A stretch of 64,000 bases of DNA from Gossypium raimondii (taxonomy: Eukaryota > Streptophyta > Magnoliopsida > Malvales > Malvaceae), in contig NC_068569.1 in the NCBI RefSeq assembly GCF_025698545.1, positions 23,994,001 to 24,058,000 on the forward strand, written 5' to 3'. How positions within the stretch are numbered: position 1 is the stretch's first letter; every line of letters starts with the position of its first letter. Made by a program: the position numbers and the translations under genes. The notes under the pieces were generated by a model that ran no database searches, was not told where the DNA came from, and worked only from the letters and a program-made list of their open reading frames with translations. Below are positions 1-10,429 of the stretch, piece after piece.

Positions 1-2
1 CG

Positions 3-347
3 TCGAACATCAAAGGGGTAACCAATGGTTTCCCTCTGAAGATCCAAGTGGAGAAAGTGGTGGAGAAGCAAGTCGAGATCAATCACGATTTCCTTAGGAA
101 CATATTTCCGAAGATCGACTGGAAAGCCTTCTCCGATGCTTCCAGAATCATGGGCTACGACGAGATGCCGGAGGAGCCGCCGGAGCCGTCGGTGTTGGAG
201 TCGAACGTCGAGTTTTGGGGGAAGTTTCATCATGCCCTCTTGGAACTTCATCTCGAGGAAGGTGCGCTCCTTTGCCCCGAGACCGGCCGGAAGTTTCCTG
301 TTAATAAGGGGATTCCGAATATGCTTTTACTTGAGGATGAGGTTTGA
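3..347 (+). CDS. TRM112: TRM112-like methyltransferase activator subunit, 5' end cut by the window
   Basis: The window opens inside this gene. The reading frame is open from base 3 and ends at TGA 345-347, giving the last 114 residues. The C-terminal block LLELHLEEGALLCPETGRKF followed by VNKGIPNMLL is the family signature, and only about ten residues appear to be missing at the N terminus. TRM112 is a small zinc-binding-fold protein that binds and stabilises several methyltransferases acting on tRNA, rRNA and the release factor eRF1; the Arabidopsis relative SMO2 affects cell division in organ growth. No intron is visible. A GTG at 48 is not the start: the frame continues upstream with SNIKGVTNGFPLKI, which is family sequence. 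It converges on the small-protein gene at 829-1242. Family assignment is near certain; which paralogue is not resolved. Confidence 0.95.
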   Translation, partial: SNIKGVTNGFPLKIQVEKVVEKQVEINHDFLRNIFPKIDWKAFSDASRIMGYDEMPEEPPEPSVLESNVEFWGKFHHALLELHLEEGALLCPETGRKFPVNKGIPNMLLLEDEV

Positions 348-828
348 GGATATGGTTGGTGGTCGATACGGCTACGTTTAGGGCATTGGGGGTTTTTAAT
401 TAGGGTTTTAACGCACTTGTTTTTTATTTTTAGCCTTTGTATGGAGACGAATTGTGTTGATTCTAGTCTTCTGAATGGAATCAAATTGAAAATTGGAGAG
501 ATTACGTAGTAAAATTGAATCTGTGATTGATGATTCACTCAATATCAGTGAACTTTTGCGATTTTGAAAGGGGAAAAAATTATACATAGACGCAAATCCG
601 AAGAATTTTGAAATACATCTATGCTTAAAATGAAAATTTTCGAACAAGTGGAAAGCTACGTAAATTCGCTTGGCAAATTGATGATCTGGAAACAAACAGC
701 CGATTTTTTTTTTGAAAAATCAAATGGATGCTTTTCGCAACTTCCGTATGTCAAAATGACTGGAAATTTTTTGAACTTATAAAGCAGAAGCTAGTTTGTT
801 CAGTAATTAACGAAAGGAAGATACACCA
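348..828. other. Convergent intergenic spacer, no gene seen
   Basis: AT-rich spacer between the TRM112-like stop codon and the stop codon of the oppositely transcribed small-protein gene. It presumably holds both 3' UTRs and poly(A) signals. The open frames in it have no recognisable family sequence and I treat them as chance. Confidence 0.6.
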
Positions 829-1242
829 TCAGTAGTGAAAGGTATCAAACGCTTGCTTTGTAAAGAAACAGGAAATCAAAATAGCGAAGACCACTTGAAG
901 AATCAGCTCCGTCAGTCCACACAGTTTGATTTTGTTGATCTTCAGTCGTTCCTTCACAAACGCCACCCTCAGATTTTCGATTTCTCTTATTAACTTCTCC
1001 TTCTCCTACGTCGAGTCATGAGATCAGAATTAACTTCGGATATCAGTTTTGAACTGTGTTAAACACAAATTCGAGCAAAAAAATTGGGGGGGGGGGGGGG
1101 ATTTGTGAATTACCTCAGGCTCATCGTTGACGCGATTGACGGATGATTTGAGAGAAGAAAGTAGAAATGCAGCTTTGGCACATCGAATGGAAATCTGTAA
1201 TTTTCGAGCTCCGTCTTGAAATTCTCCTTCGGTTCCTTCCAT
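829..1242 (-). CDS. Small putative tail-anchored membrane protein, 101 residues, two exons
   Basis: Exon 1 is 1242-1114 (43 codons, begins MEGTEGEFQDGARKLQ) and ends at the donor GAG|GTAATT. Exon 2 is 1005-829, begins after a TAG acceptor and ends at TGA 831-829. Both junctions are phase 0 and the join is open throughout, which supports a real gene although each exon alone is unremarkable. The protein has a helical N-terminal half, a charged heptad-like stretch after the junction (EKEKLIREIENLRV, about residues 44-57) and one hydrophobic segment at about 74-91 (LTELILQVVFAILISCFF) ten residues from the C terminus. That arrangement suggests a tail-anchored single-pass protein. I do not recognise a named family and assign no function. 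The intron contains a run of 15 G on the plus strand. Confidence 0.75.
1086..1100. repeat. Homopolymer G15 tract in an intron
   Basis: Fifteen consecutive G on the plus strand (C on the transcribed sense strand), inside the only intron of the small-membrane-protein gene. It lies near the 5' end of that intron, just after the donor. Length is likely polymorphic or sequencing-sensitive. Confidence 0.9.
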
Positions 1243-1567
1243 TCTCTATATCTCTCTAAAATCTAAATGAAACGCTGGTTTTGGAATTTAAACGAATTTT
1301 TTTACCGGTGCGGAGCAAGGGAGCCAAAATCTGGTGTTTTAAACTTTCATTTCACTCACTGAAATTTCAAAAAGCACTGTATCATCACTATCGATTTATT
1401 ACGTTAAGCATGATTTGTATTTCATCGAATTTAGTTTGAGCTGATTTAAGCTTCACTCTCAAAGATCTAATTATTCAGTTAGACTCATTCAATTATCATG
1501 TTGAACTTGCTTATTTCTGCTCGTGCTCGAGCTTTAAATAAAATTTTTAAAAACTAGTTAAAAATAA
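1243..1567. promoter_or_regulatory. Upstream region of the small-membrane-protein gene
   Basis: AT-rich DNA upstream of the ATG at 1242 on the minus strand, ending at the target duplication of the next mobile element. It must hold the promoter, but I could not settle on a TATA box or start site. Confidence 0.4.
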
Positions 1568-2048
1568 GGATAAATTATCAAAATAATCAATTTTGTTTAT
1601 CTCGCACTACATTTTAGTCACTTATGTTTAAAATGTTACGTTTTAGTCCATTAAATTATCGTGTTATAAAATTTTAATCACTAAATTCTGAGCCTTTAAT
1701 TATTGTTAACAATATAACAATAAACTAACCCGGCACATTAAATCATAATTTCAAATAAAATTTTACGTTAATTTATACAATCAATCCCTACATTTTTTTA
1801 TTTTGAGCTATTTAATTTTTTTCCTTTTACGTTCTTTTAACTCTCTTTTTATTCTATTCTGCCTCTCCTCTATTTTCCTCCCTTCTACATTTCTTTTAAC
1901 GTAGTTTGTCTATGTTTTCGTTTGAAATGATGATTTAACATACCACGTCAGTGTCTAAAATATTACAACACAATAATATATATTTTAAACATAAGTGACT
2001 AAAATGTAACCCAAAACAAACAAAAATGACTATTTTAATATTTTACCC
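1568..2048. mobile_element. MULE-type MITE, family A copy 1, with perfect 9-bp target duplication
   Basis: The left end (GGATAAATTATCAAAAT) and right end (ATTTTAATATTTTACCC) are inverted repeats, continuing inward with the motif ACATTTTAGTCACTTATGTTTAAAATGTTACG and its reverse complement in two segments. Both sides carry the identical 9-mer TAAAAATAA (1559-1567 and 2049-2057). A 9-bp duplication with long terminal inverted repeats is characteristic of Mutator-like elements. There is no coding sequence. Related copies lie at 12754-13866, 58665-59115 and 59564-59741. Confidence 0.85.
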
Positions 2049-2057
2049 TAAAAATAA

Positions 2058-2554
2058 ATGCAAGTAAAATTAAAAGCTCTATTAAACATACGTGTTACTC
2101 AAGTAATAAAATACTCAATTAAACAACCAACTAAATTCAAAATGTCAAAAAAAAAAAAAACACTAATTTGAAGCATTTTTAAGCCGTACCCACACAGTTG
2201 CAAGCACAAGCGTAAAGAGTCTCTATTACGACTTTTGTCCTAATTGTATTTAAAGCTTAGCGAGGTCAATTACTCACACCAACAATATAATGATAATCAA
2301 TGTACCAAAAAGAGCAATAAAATTAAATCTGCAACAGCCCAAGACCTTTACTAAATTGGGACTGAAAAACACAAAGACTATAGACAAACAATGCAATTAG
2401 CAACGGTCCATAGCTCAATTTGACATGTTATAACCTAAAACATAAATACCAAAACCCATTGAAAAAAAAGGTCAAATGATATAATCACACCCCATTGAAG
2501 ACATAACCGAAAAACACCCGGAAACAACTGCAAACTGACAGGGTTAGACCTAAG
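2058..2554. other. Gene-free stretch, 3' flank of the DUF4057 gene
   Basis: AT-rich sequence with a poly-A run near 2148-2160. The part nearest 2555 is probably the 3' UTR of the DUF4057 gene. I see no gene or repeat boundary. Confidence 0.5.
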
Positions 2555-4538
2555 TTAAACCAAAGCAATGCTGCTTTCACCACCTGGGGGCTTGCGAACA
2601 CCACCAAAGTAGTCTCGAGACTCAACCTTTCCATCAGCAAAGATGTTGCTGCCGCTTATCTCCCGCATTTTCGCCATACTAAGTGGCTTCTCGGCAGAAC
2701 CTGGCGGAACGTCACCCTTAAATATGTCATTACCCGAAAGCTCAGCCAATTTCTGATTAGGAATTTTCTTTGCTGTCTTAACCCTGGCCTCATCGCTCGA
2801 CTAGAAAATGACATCCAAGTTCATAAATCGGTTAGACTTTTCCGAGTTTATTGATGCAAATCGAACTAAATGGCAAAACTTAAGTACTTAACGATTGCAA
2901 AAGGCGATGCAGTCCCCGTATAAGCAAAAATTGAATGACAGAAATCTAATTCGCCTATTAATTAAACTTTCTGCTATAAGATCTATAGCTAGCTTAGGTG
3001 CAATCAGTTGCATTAAGTACAATTCGCTCTAGCATTGCCAAAAGTCAGTAAGGACGAAGGAGTTTTAAGATGTACTTACATTATGTGTATGAGATTCTCC
3101 CAAGTCGAAACTGTCCTTCAATGCCAACGCACGTACGGTTGTTGGTCTCGGCAAAATTTCAGGTGGGGGTGCAAAGATGTTGTGTCCGCTAAGCTCCTTG
3201 CACTTTGCATCTGAGAGCTGCTTCTGCAACTTTGAATCTTCGCTTTCTAGCGTTCCACTTAACTCACGCTGCTTTGCCACCTCAGGAAGAGTAGTTGGCT
3301 TCTTAGGAGAAATAGTCTCTTCCTCAGCAAAAGAAATGTGACTAATTCCAGCTAGTGCTTGCTGACAGTGCCGAACATCAAAACATTTAAGTAAAATGTT
3401 AGTTGACACGAATATAGCATGTTCCAATAGATTACAGTATATCATCATAATAGAATAGAAAACGAAAGAATTGAACGGATACCTGGTACATTCGTAATCC
3501 CGTCTTGTTGTTTGAAGCAGGATTGGCACTGCCTGGTTCGGACTCATCATTTTCTACATTGGCTGCAAAAATACCACTACCAGTCATCTCCTTCATTTTA
3601 TATCCAGAAGGAGGTTTCCTGGAAACATCACCACATTACAGTTGCAGAGATAATTAGATGAGCAGCATGAAGAAGATACAAAATTCATCAAGTCATATAT
3701 TCATTTTCTCTTTCTAGTGCCTTCCTGAATTCTCTTATAAAATCCGCTGCAGCTATGTTACCCTGTGAATGTCGGATTTAGAGGTTCTTTGGTCATATCT
3801 CATATAACAATGGAGCAATGAACAATTGAGACAGATGAAGAACGAAAGAATCAAAACTCGAATTTGAACAGAGTTCTACTTGGAATTTCAACAAACAAAC
3901 GAATTTTAAATCACGGATCCTCGCAAAGCATTAAGCAATTACGAGCAGTAAGAAATTTTATCCAATCCAGGAAGACATGATCGATTCAATACGATAGAAA
4001 TAGTTACAGTTGGAACAGTTAGATCTCCAACGGTTGATACGGTTAGATCAGAACGGAGATCCGATGGATCACGAATTAATGATTGATAAATAGCAGCTAA
4101 TAAGGAAAGAAGTCACGAATAATTGAACGGATCAAACATGAAAATTTTAATTTAAGCGCAGATTTGAATTCAATTTTTTCTCTCTTTTTATTTCAATTTT
4201 CTCAAAACTGTATTTGACAGATTATATTTATAAAAACAATCGAAGAGCTGAAAAATTTTCAAATAAAGCAGATCTCACCGTTTGTTTAAGCTTTCAAATT
4301 CTTCATCAGTTACTTGGCCTCCAAACACCACTTTTCTGATCCCATCCGACGGCTGCCATTAATAAAAAAAATCAATAAAAAATAACACAAATTCACCACC
4401 ACAATGAAGAAGAAGTACCTGGTGAGGTCGGACGGAGCGAGCGGCGGAGGTGGCGGGGTCCGGCAGAGGAGTCTCAGACCAAGTGAGCAGATCTGCTGTA
4501 GAAGTATGTGGCTTCCTAACTGGAGTGCTCCTCTCCAT
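2555..4538 (-). CDS. DUF4057 family protein, 285 residues, five exons
   Basis: Exons on the minus strand are 4538-4419, 4352-4279, 3618-3483, 3361-3080 and 2800-2555; all junctions are GT-AG and keep frame. The start is the ATG of MERSTPVRKPHTST, because upstream residues in the same frame do not belong to the family. The product is low-complexity and polar, without membrane segments. It carries a repeated short motif of the form E-[LIM]-[ST]-G-x-x-I-F at about residues 75-82, 166-173, 224-231 and 251-258, plus a weaker one at 143. It ends in KPPGGESSIALV. Plant members have been labelled DUF4057 or, without strong support, N-lysine methyltransferase; I see no SET or Rossmann motifs here, so I would not call it an enzyme. 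The motif pattern suggests a scaffold with repeated binding peptides. Confidence 0.92.
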
Positions 4539-4873
4539 TTTTTTCCCTCCCACTCTCAAAACTACACGCAAAGAAAAAAAAATGGAAATGCTTTCAATTT
4601 AATCAAACAAAAGCCTTTGGGTTCCTCTATTCTTACTCCTCCCCTGCAACAACAGCAAAAGGAGGGCAGTAGGGTACTGTTTGTAGAGTTGTGAAAGAGT
4701 GAAGAGGAAGTATGAAAACAGGAACTGAGAGATAGAGAAAGGTAGAAAATGACGAAACCTGTCCAAACACTTGAAAATCTCTTGATCTGGAACTTTCTTT
4801 TTCTGCCTTTTGCTTTGAAATTCGATCTCACCCTTTCCCTTTTCGTTTAAATTTTCATGGATTTTCATCAATG

Positions 4874-4881
4874 TATTTATA
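4874..4881 (-). promoter_or_regulatory. Candidate TATA box of the DUF4057 gene
   Basis: TATAAATA on the minus strand, about 335 bp upstream of the ATG. A start site some 30 bp downstream would give a 5' UTR of roughly 300 nt, rich in CT/GA. This rests on motif and position only. Confidence 0.5.
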
Positions 4882-5254
4882 CATTTGAATTTTTTTAAAT
4901 AATAATAAAAAGAAAAGGTAGAGTAGCTGCTACTCTACTGATTTTTGAATCTTGTACCGCCTTCCTCTCCATCAAGTATCTAAATTTGAAATTCCAATAA
5001 TTCTAGTATTGTATAGATTATTTTGTCGTATTTTAAAAATATTTATGAGTCCATAAATATGGTACATTGCAGTGTTTTTATTTATTTATTTTGTAAGTAA
5101 TTTTTTAAAATTTATATGTCTTATTTTTAAGTCTAAAATTTCACTAAGTATCAAATATTATTCGCAAATTATATCTTTGCTCAATAAATTATGTTTAATT
5201 TTTGTCATTTAACTATAAAAGGTTAGAAAAATGTCGAAAAGCTTTGTACTTAGA

Positions 5255-6305
5255 ATTGATTTACATTTTGATCTCTATTAAAAAATAGGTAAACTAACAT
5301 TTATACATTTCAAACGTGCAAATTAGCCCCTATGAATATTAATTTAAATGGTTAATCACTAATTTGGTCTTTGAACTATAACTAAAATATCATTTTGATT
5401 TCTTAAAATTTTTCTTAACAATAATTCAAAAATTTAAAAAACTTAAAATAAGCATAAATTATTAAAATTATATTATAAATATTAAAACTATGTTAAAATA
5501 TTTTAAAAATAAAATTATAAATAAAAAATATCTAAATTAAAAAAACTTAAAAATATAAAATTTTCAAGTCGAAACCTAGAAATCATCGTTTTTATAAAAC
5601 TTTCTTCTCTATTCTTATAAAACCCAAAAGAATCAAAAATTAAAAAAATATATGGAACTGAAACAACCAAATGGCAAGGGAAACATCTTAAGGGAGAAGT
5701 AGAAAACCTCTCAAGAATCAAATGGGGGTTTTAGAATATTAATTTTGTTGGAGATGTTCGCATAGGATTTTTTTTTTTTTTCTTTTTGATGGATCAGTTC
5801 AACATGGTGATTAAGTTCAATTTTTATGGTTTTCGTTTGACATAATGCACCAATGGCCTGCCGTCTGTGTGAATATTTGAACAAATATATTTTGACATCT
5901 TGACCTCCGCTGCCATACTATTGTTTGGTTTCCTTTTTAAAATTAGAACATCTCAAAAGTTTTTATGGAAGCAAAAATGTTCTCGTTGGATGAAAACCAT
6001 AAATTTTTTTATATTTTTAATTTTTAGAAGTTCTCTATTTATAATTTTTATTAAAAAATTTTAATATACTTTTAATAATTTATATTTATTTTTAAGTTTT
6101 TTAAATTATATTTATTGTTAAAAAATTTTAAAATTCAAAATGATATTTTAGTCTGTAGTTTAGGTACTAAATTAGTAATTAACTATTTAAATAACGTTCC
6201 ACATCATCATTTAACAGATAAAATTTAACTGAAGGGCTAATCTGTACATTTTGAAATGTATAAGGACTAATTTCTCAATTTTTCAATAGAGAGTCGAAAT
6301 GCAAT
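5255..6305. mobile_element. Inverted-repeat element without coding capacity
   Basis: The segment 5260-5480 is repeated in reverse orientation at about 6010-6305. Matching stretches include TTATACATTTCAAA near 5302 and its complement near 6250, and TAAAATATCATTTTGA near 5386 with its complement near 6135. The arms are about 230-290 bp and clearly diverged; the middle contains nothing I recognise. It reads as an old MITE or foldback element. I could not fix its exact ends or a target duplication. Confidence 0.6.
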
Positions 6306-6437
6306 CCACCCTAAATACAGAGACTTCCCTCCGTCCCTGATATTTTTACCATCGAAAGTTATAACATACTCATCCATATTATCAATTTATAGATTTTTCA
6401 TTAAATATTTGACGACTAATTTAGTAAGACAATGTCT

Positions 6438-6567
6438 AGAACTACTCATAGCATCTCCCCAACCCATAACTCATAAATAGGAGGACAGTGTGCTTCAGCG
6501 CTCTCGAACCCATACCCTCCTATATTGACAACAATGATCATATCAATTGAATTAAGACTCAATCGAC
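6438..6567 (-). repeat. SINE-like dispersed repeat (reverse orientation)
   Basis: Read on the minus strand it gives a box-A-like segment near GTCTTAATTCAATTG and a box-B-like GGGTTCGAGAGCGC about 55 nt later, the layout of a tRNA-derived pol III promoter. Then comes the shared tail CTCCTATTTATGAGTTATGG. Related copies lie at 26228-26370, 32812-32945 and 33163-33270. The class is inferred from the box motifs. Confidence 0.5.
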
Positions 6568-6969
6568 TAGTCTTAAACTATAGTTACAATACCAAGTTTT
6601 TAAATGTTTCATAATTTTTTTTAAAATTATAAAAATATTTTAAAATTTATAATTTATAAAAAAAAAGTTATAAAACTCTAATAAATTTGGATGAATTAAT
6701 CATTCGTACTAATCAGTGTTCTTTCATCTATTTTATATCTCCACAATTAAACTTTATCTTCATACACGATGTTTGCAATAAAATTTGAATATTCATGTTC
6801 TTTTCTCAAGAAGGAAATTTAGATTAAAAAATTTGCTCATATCTTTTTTATTTAAATGCTTGTTTATATTATTAAGAAAATTGCTGACGTGAGTATCCTA
6901 ACTTATTAATTTAGAATAAATATATGTTGGATGCAATTATTTATTCTAAAAGATATTGAATATCTAAAT

Positions 6970-7366
6970 TAGAGGTGCTCATGGGCGGGCGGCCTGGCCC
7001 GGCCCGATAGTCCGCTCGAAATATGGGAGGCTTTGGGTAAAATTATAAGCCCGAAATATGAGTTTAGGCAAAAAAATGAGACCCGTTTAGAAAACGGGCT
7101 GGGCCTCGGGCACCACTTTTTTGGCCCGGGCCTGGGCCCGGCCCGAATATATAATAAATATATATATTTTTTAAATTTTTTAATTTTAAAATATTTTTAA
7201 AATACTTTTTTATTTTTTTAAATGATTTTTTAGTGTTTATTAAAGAAATGGGCCCGGCCGGGCTAGGGCTTAGGGATTTTTTCTCGAGCCGGGCCTGGAC
7301 AAAATTTCAGCCCGGCATAGGACGCGGGCCAAAATTTTTTCTGGGCCCGGCCCAGGAGCACCTCTA
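6970..7366. mobile_element. hAT-like MITE with GC-rich ends and an 8-bp target duplication
   Basis: Ends are TAGAGGTGCTC and GAGCACCTCTA. They are flanked by ATCTAAAT (6962-6969) and ATCCAAAT (7367-7374), an 8-bp duplication with one mismatch, typical of hAT insertions. Just inside, both arms are strikingly GC-rich with repeated GGGCCCGG/CCGGGCCC words, against an AT-rich centre. There is no coding potential. Confidence 0.8.
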
Positions 7367-7382
7367 ATCCAAATATCTATGA

Positions 7383-7645
7383 GGGTTGGCGCCTGACAGG
7401 GGCCCCAGCCCCCCTAAAATGAAAAAAAAAACTCATTTAGGCCCTTTAAAAATTTTAAAATTTTAAATTAGTAAATATAAAATTACACTTTGGTCCCCCT
7501 AAAAATTATAAAATTTTGATATAATTCTTTAAAAGTTATAAAGATATAGACTATTAAAATGATGATGTTTCATTTTTGCTATCGTAAAAATTACAATTTA
7601 ATTTTCACCCCCTAAAAAAAATTTTAGCTTCGCCTCTGCTCGGTA
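7383..7645 (+). repeat. Dispersed repeat, family C copy 1
   Basis: Begins near GTTGGCGCCTGACAGGGGCC and ends near TTTAGCTTCGCCTCTG. The same order of blocks (CTAAAATG plus an A-run, TTATAAAGATATA, ACTATTAAAAT, CTATCGTAAAAAT, ACAATTTAATT, CACCCC) recurs at 39285-39545 and, weakly and inverted, near 44040-44280. Non-coding; the element class is unknown to me. Confidence 0.65.
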
Positions 7646-8270
7646 GTCATGTAACTAGAAATGATAATGTTACAATGAATCTGGATATAACAAAATAATT
7701 TTAACAGTGTTAACAGTTAGACCTGAACTTTGAAATTTGAAAAGTAAAGGAACTAATTTATTAGAAATAAAAGTATAAAGACTAAATTTTAAATTTATGA
7801 AGAGTACTAGATGAACGTAAGTGGCTACCTATATCGCTTGCTCCGTTTAAGTTGTTACCCGATAAAGAATTGCATCGCAAACCAAAAGGTCGACCGTTTC
7901 CGGCTCGAATACATGACAACATGGATATTCGGGAAAGCTCAAACCAACAGAGATTATACAGGTGGTGTAGGAACCCAAGTCGTACAATGCCATCATGTCC
8001 ACATCGAAAGTAAACATTATAACATATGTCTTCATGGGAATTATTAGCCATTGTTAATCCAAAGTAAATTTGATATTTTTTTTCATGAAAATTTTCAAAA
8101 AAAAAAACATTTGATAATTCTTTTCAAATCAAATCTTATTGCTATCCTATGTGAAAAGAATCAAAGTAAAATTCAATTTTGATTAGGGTTTAATGGTACA
8201 AAAATTAGACTATGTACAAAAAAGATTCAAAAGAACTTTCATTTTCTTAAATGATACAATATATAATTCA
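7646..8270. other. Gene-free stretch below the pseudogene
   Basis: Contains a short, less AT-rich segment at about 7800-8040 that is open on both strands, with small overlapping frames that match nothing I know. It may be extra relic sequence from the element that brought in the adjacent pseudogene. Unresolved. Confidence 0.35.
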
Positions 8271-10429
8271 TTAGTGTATATGTCGATCAAAATCTGTGAC
8301 ACATTGGGGAGGTCGATGGTTACGCGCTGGATTCATTCTAGGCTCAGCTTTCAGTCGGGGTTGTGGTTGTTGGGGTTTGCCTTTGGTCGATGTAGATCCT
8401 TTCATTTGCGGTTGTCGTCGTGCATCTTCCGGTCTATAAATAGGTGGTTGGGAAGATGACCCATCTTGATAAAACAAAGATCTCGGAGGTGTTTACGTCA
8501 TCTATAACGAATGAGTGTAACTGTGTTGAGTCCCATAAGCTGATTGGATAACGAGTGGACTATATGTCGGTGCCTCATGCATAGGTGGACTATACATCAT
8601 CATAGACATCACTGTCATCGAGAAACAAGATGGCCCGAGCGTGTACCACATCGAGGATGGATGACCGACAGTTCAACCTGACATAGAACTAGAAGTAGAA
8701 AAATGTTGTGCAAATTTTGTGCTTGTGTGAAAATAATAGAGTTAGGATATAGACCAGAATAAGACGATACATACTGACCGAGGGTTGTGTGGGCATCGGT
8801 GCTGAGGTCATCGGGGTGGTTCTTGTGTGCGCGTTGATGATGGGCCTGCCTCATCACCCATTGGATTTAAAGGGTCTCGTCGTGGCCTACTCGTATGAGG
8901 ATGTCGACACCTTGCCTTTTCTCCATACAAATATGACTTTCCATGGATCCTAAACCATGACATGTAGTCCGAATCGCATGCTAACTCCAGAACAATAATA
9001 TTTTCACTAGTAGGTAAAAAATCTTACAGATTATTCCACATGTTGATATATTGCAAGTGGAATATCGACCAATTCATATTTGGTAGTTGTCATTTGATAC
9101 GATGTAGATCATCAAGCTCCTAAGGTGCCACGGGAATCTATTGTTGGGATTCGAATTGCCGCAATACTCTATCCGCCTCATGCATCTCGATTGTAGCGTA
9201 CACTGTCGATTAAACCTTAACGTGCTAAGCGTTGGGATTCACAAAGAATTCATCAAGAATTACTACCTAAATTGCTGAGTCCTCATATGGTGTCTATTCA
9301 AACTATATAAACGTGATAAAAACATTAGTTTTATATATATACATACTACTAAATACTAAATATGAAATCGACTACGTTATTTGTATATAGTTCAAAATTA
9401 AATAAATATATACATCCGCTTCCGATCGTTGGTCTAATAAAAGTTGTATATCTTCAAGTTCGGTAGATAATCCCACATGACTCGGGGCATGGTTCCACCA
9501 TTTAAATAACTTATTAGCATAATAATTTTATTTTAAATCAATTTAATAATGATAATATCTACTAAATTTTACCTTGTTACGAGTAGGAATGTATAGTGGT
9601 AGTTTACTCGAGAACGTAAAAATGGAAAGCAGTACCGAGCCCATGATTGTAGTAGTAAAAGGCAGCCACCAATTTTTATTTTTTTGGTTGCGTCGTCTGA
9701 CGCATCTCTCGGTACAATGTTCCTAACACGACAGACCCCCAACTGAGTTCGTCAACTGCTTTAAAATCGATAAGTTTCAGTAGCCACTTTAGATGTACGA
9801 GGTTCCGTGACTTATATGGCATCAGTATACCCCTGATAATCTGAAGGATGTACGCTCAAGCATATCGTTCTCTTTCCTCTTCAGTCGAATCCTCCGCCAG
9901 CTCCGCGAAATTATTTCGTAACGAGGCCATTTCTATCTGAGCTCTTTAAATCGTCTCCAGAACCACACTCAAAAGATCGTAACATACAGTTCCTCAATCA
10001 GTAGATTAAATAGACCCGTTGACTACCGACCCGTCCATGGATAACCACAACTGTAAATGCACGTATTCTAAAGTAATAGTACACTCATCGCATGGAAGAT
10101 GAAATGTGTGCATCTCGGGCCTCCACCTCTCAACCAACGCGTTTATGAGTTTCGGATCCAACTTACACCCTCGGCCTACAAGGGCCACGTACAAAAAACC
10201 AACTTCCCTCAAGTAGGTTTCGATCAACGGTGATGGAAGATCGGGTATATGACATTGCAAAATTCGATCTTCCGACTAATTACATAAAAATTATAAAAAA
10301 AATATCAAGTTCAATCATAACTATGAAATAAAAAAATTAAAAAAAGATTAAAACTTATTAAAATTTATTCTTACCATTTGCAATTGGTTGACAGAGATGT
10401 GCTTGTTATCAAGATGGATTAAAGACCCG
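8271..10429 (-). pseudogene. Plant mobile domain (MAIN-like) gene relic
   Basis: Read on the minus strand this is a disabled plant-mobile-domain gene, the group often annotated as 'serine/threonine-protein phosphatase 7 long form homolog'. A short first exon near 10429-10379 encodes GSLIHLDNKHISVNQLQM but lacks an ATG. The next segment, 10280-10006, encodes IPDLPSPLIETYLREVGF, CKLDPKLINALVERWRPE and THTFHLPCDECTITLE-type sequence (here MHTFHLPCDE). The same frame then meets repeated stops while still showing family words such as SRNLVHLKWLLKL and ELSWGSVVLGTLYREM (about 9860-9690). Further pieces lie at 9490-9410 and 9300-9050. The Pro/Arg-rich tail ends RNPARNHRPP near 8330 and stops at 8273-8271. 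Such domains occur in retained genes and inside MULE-type transposons, and this copy looks transposon-derived and dead. No transposase was found beside it. Confidence 0.8.

Noticed and set aside
48..50. GTG as a start codon for the TRM112-like gene
   Set aside because: The frame continues upstream to base 3 with conserved family residues, and plants very rarely start at GTG.
3081..3550. A separate 161-codon minus-strand gene at 3065-3550
   Set aside because: Its second half is exon 4 of the DUF4057 gene; its first half reads through an intron and part of exon 3 in a wrong frame.
4404..4694. Plus-strand open frame antisense to DUF4057 exon 1
   Set aside because: A shadow of the coding strand with no family sequence or splice support.
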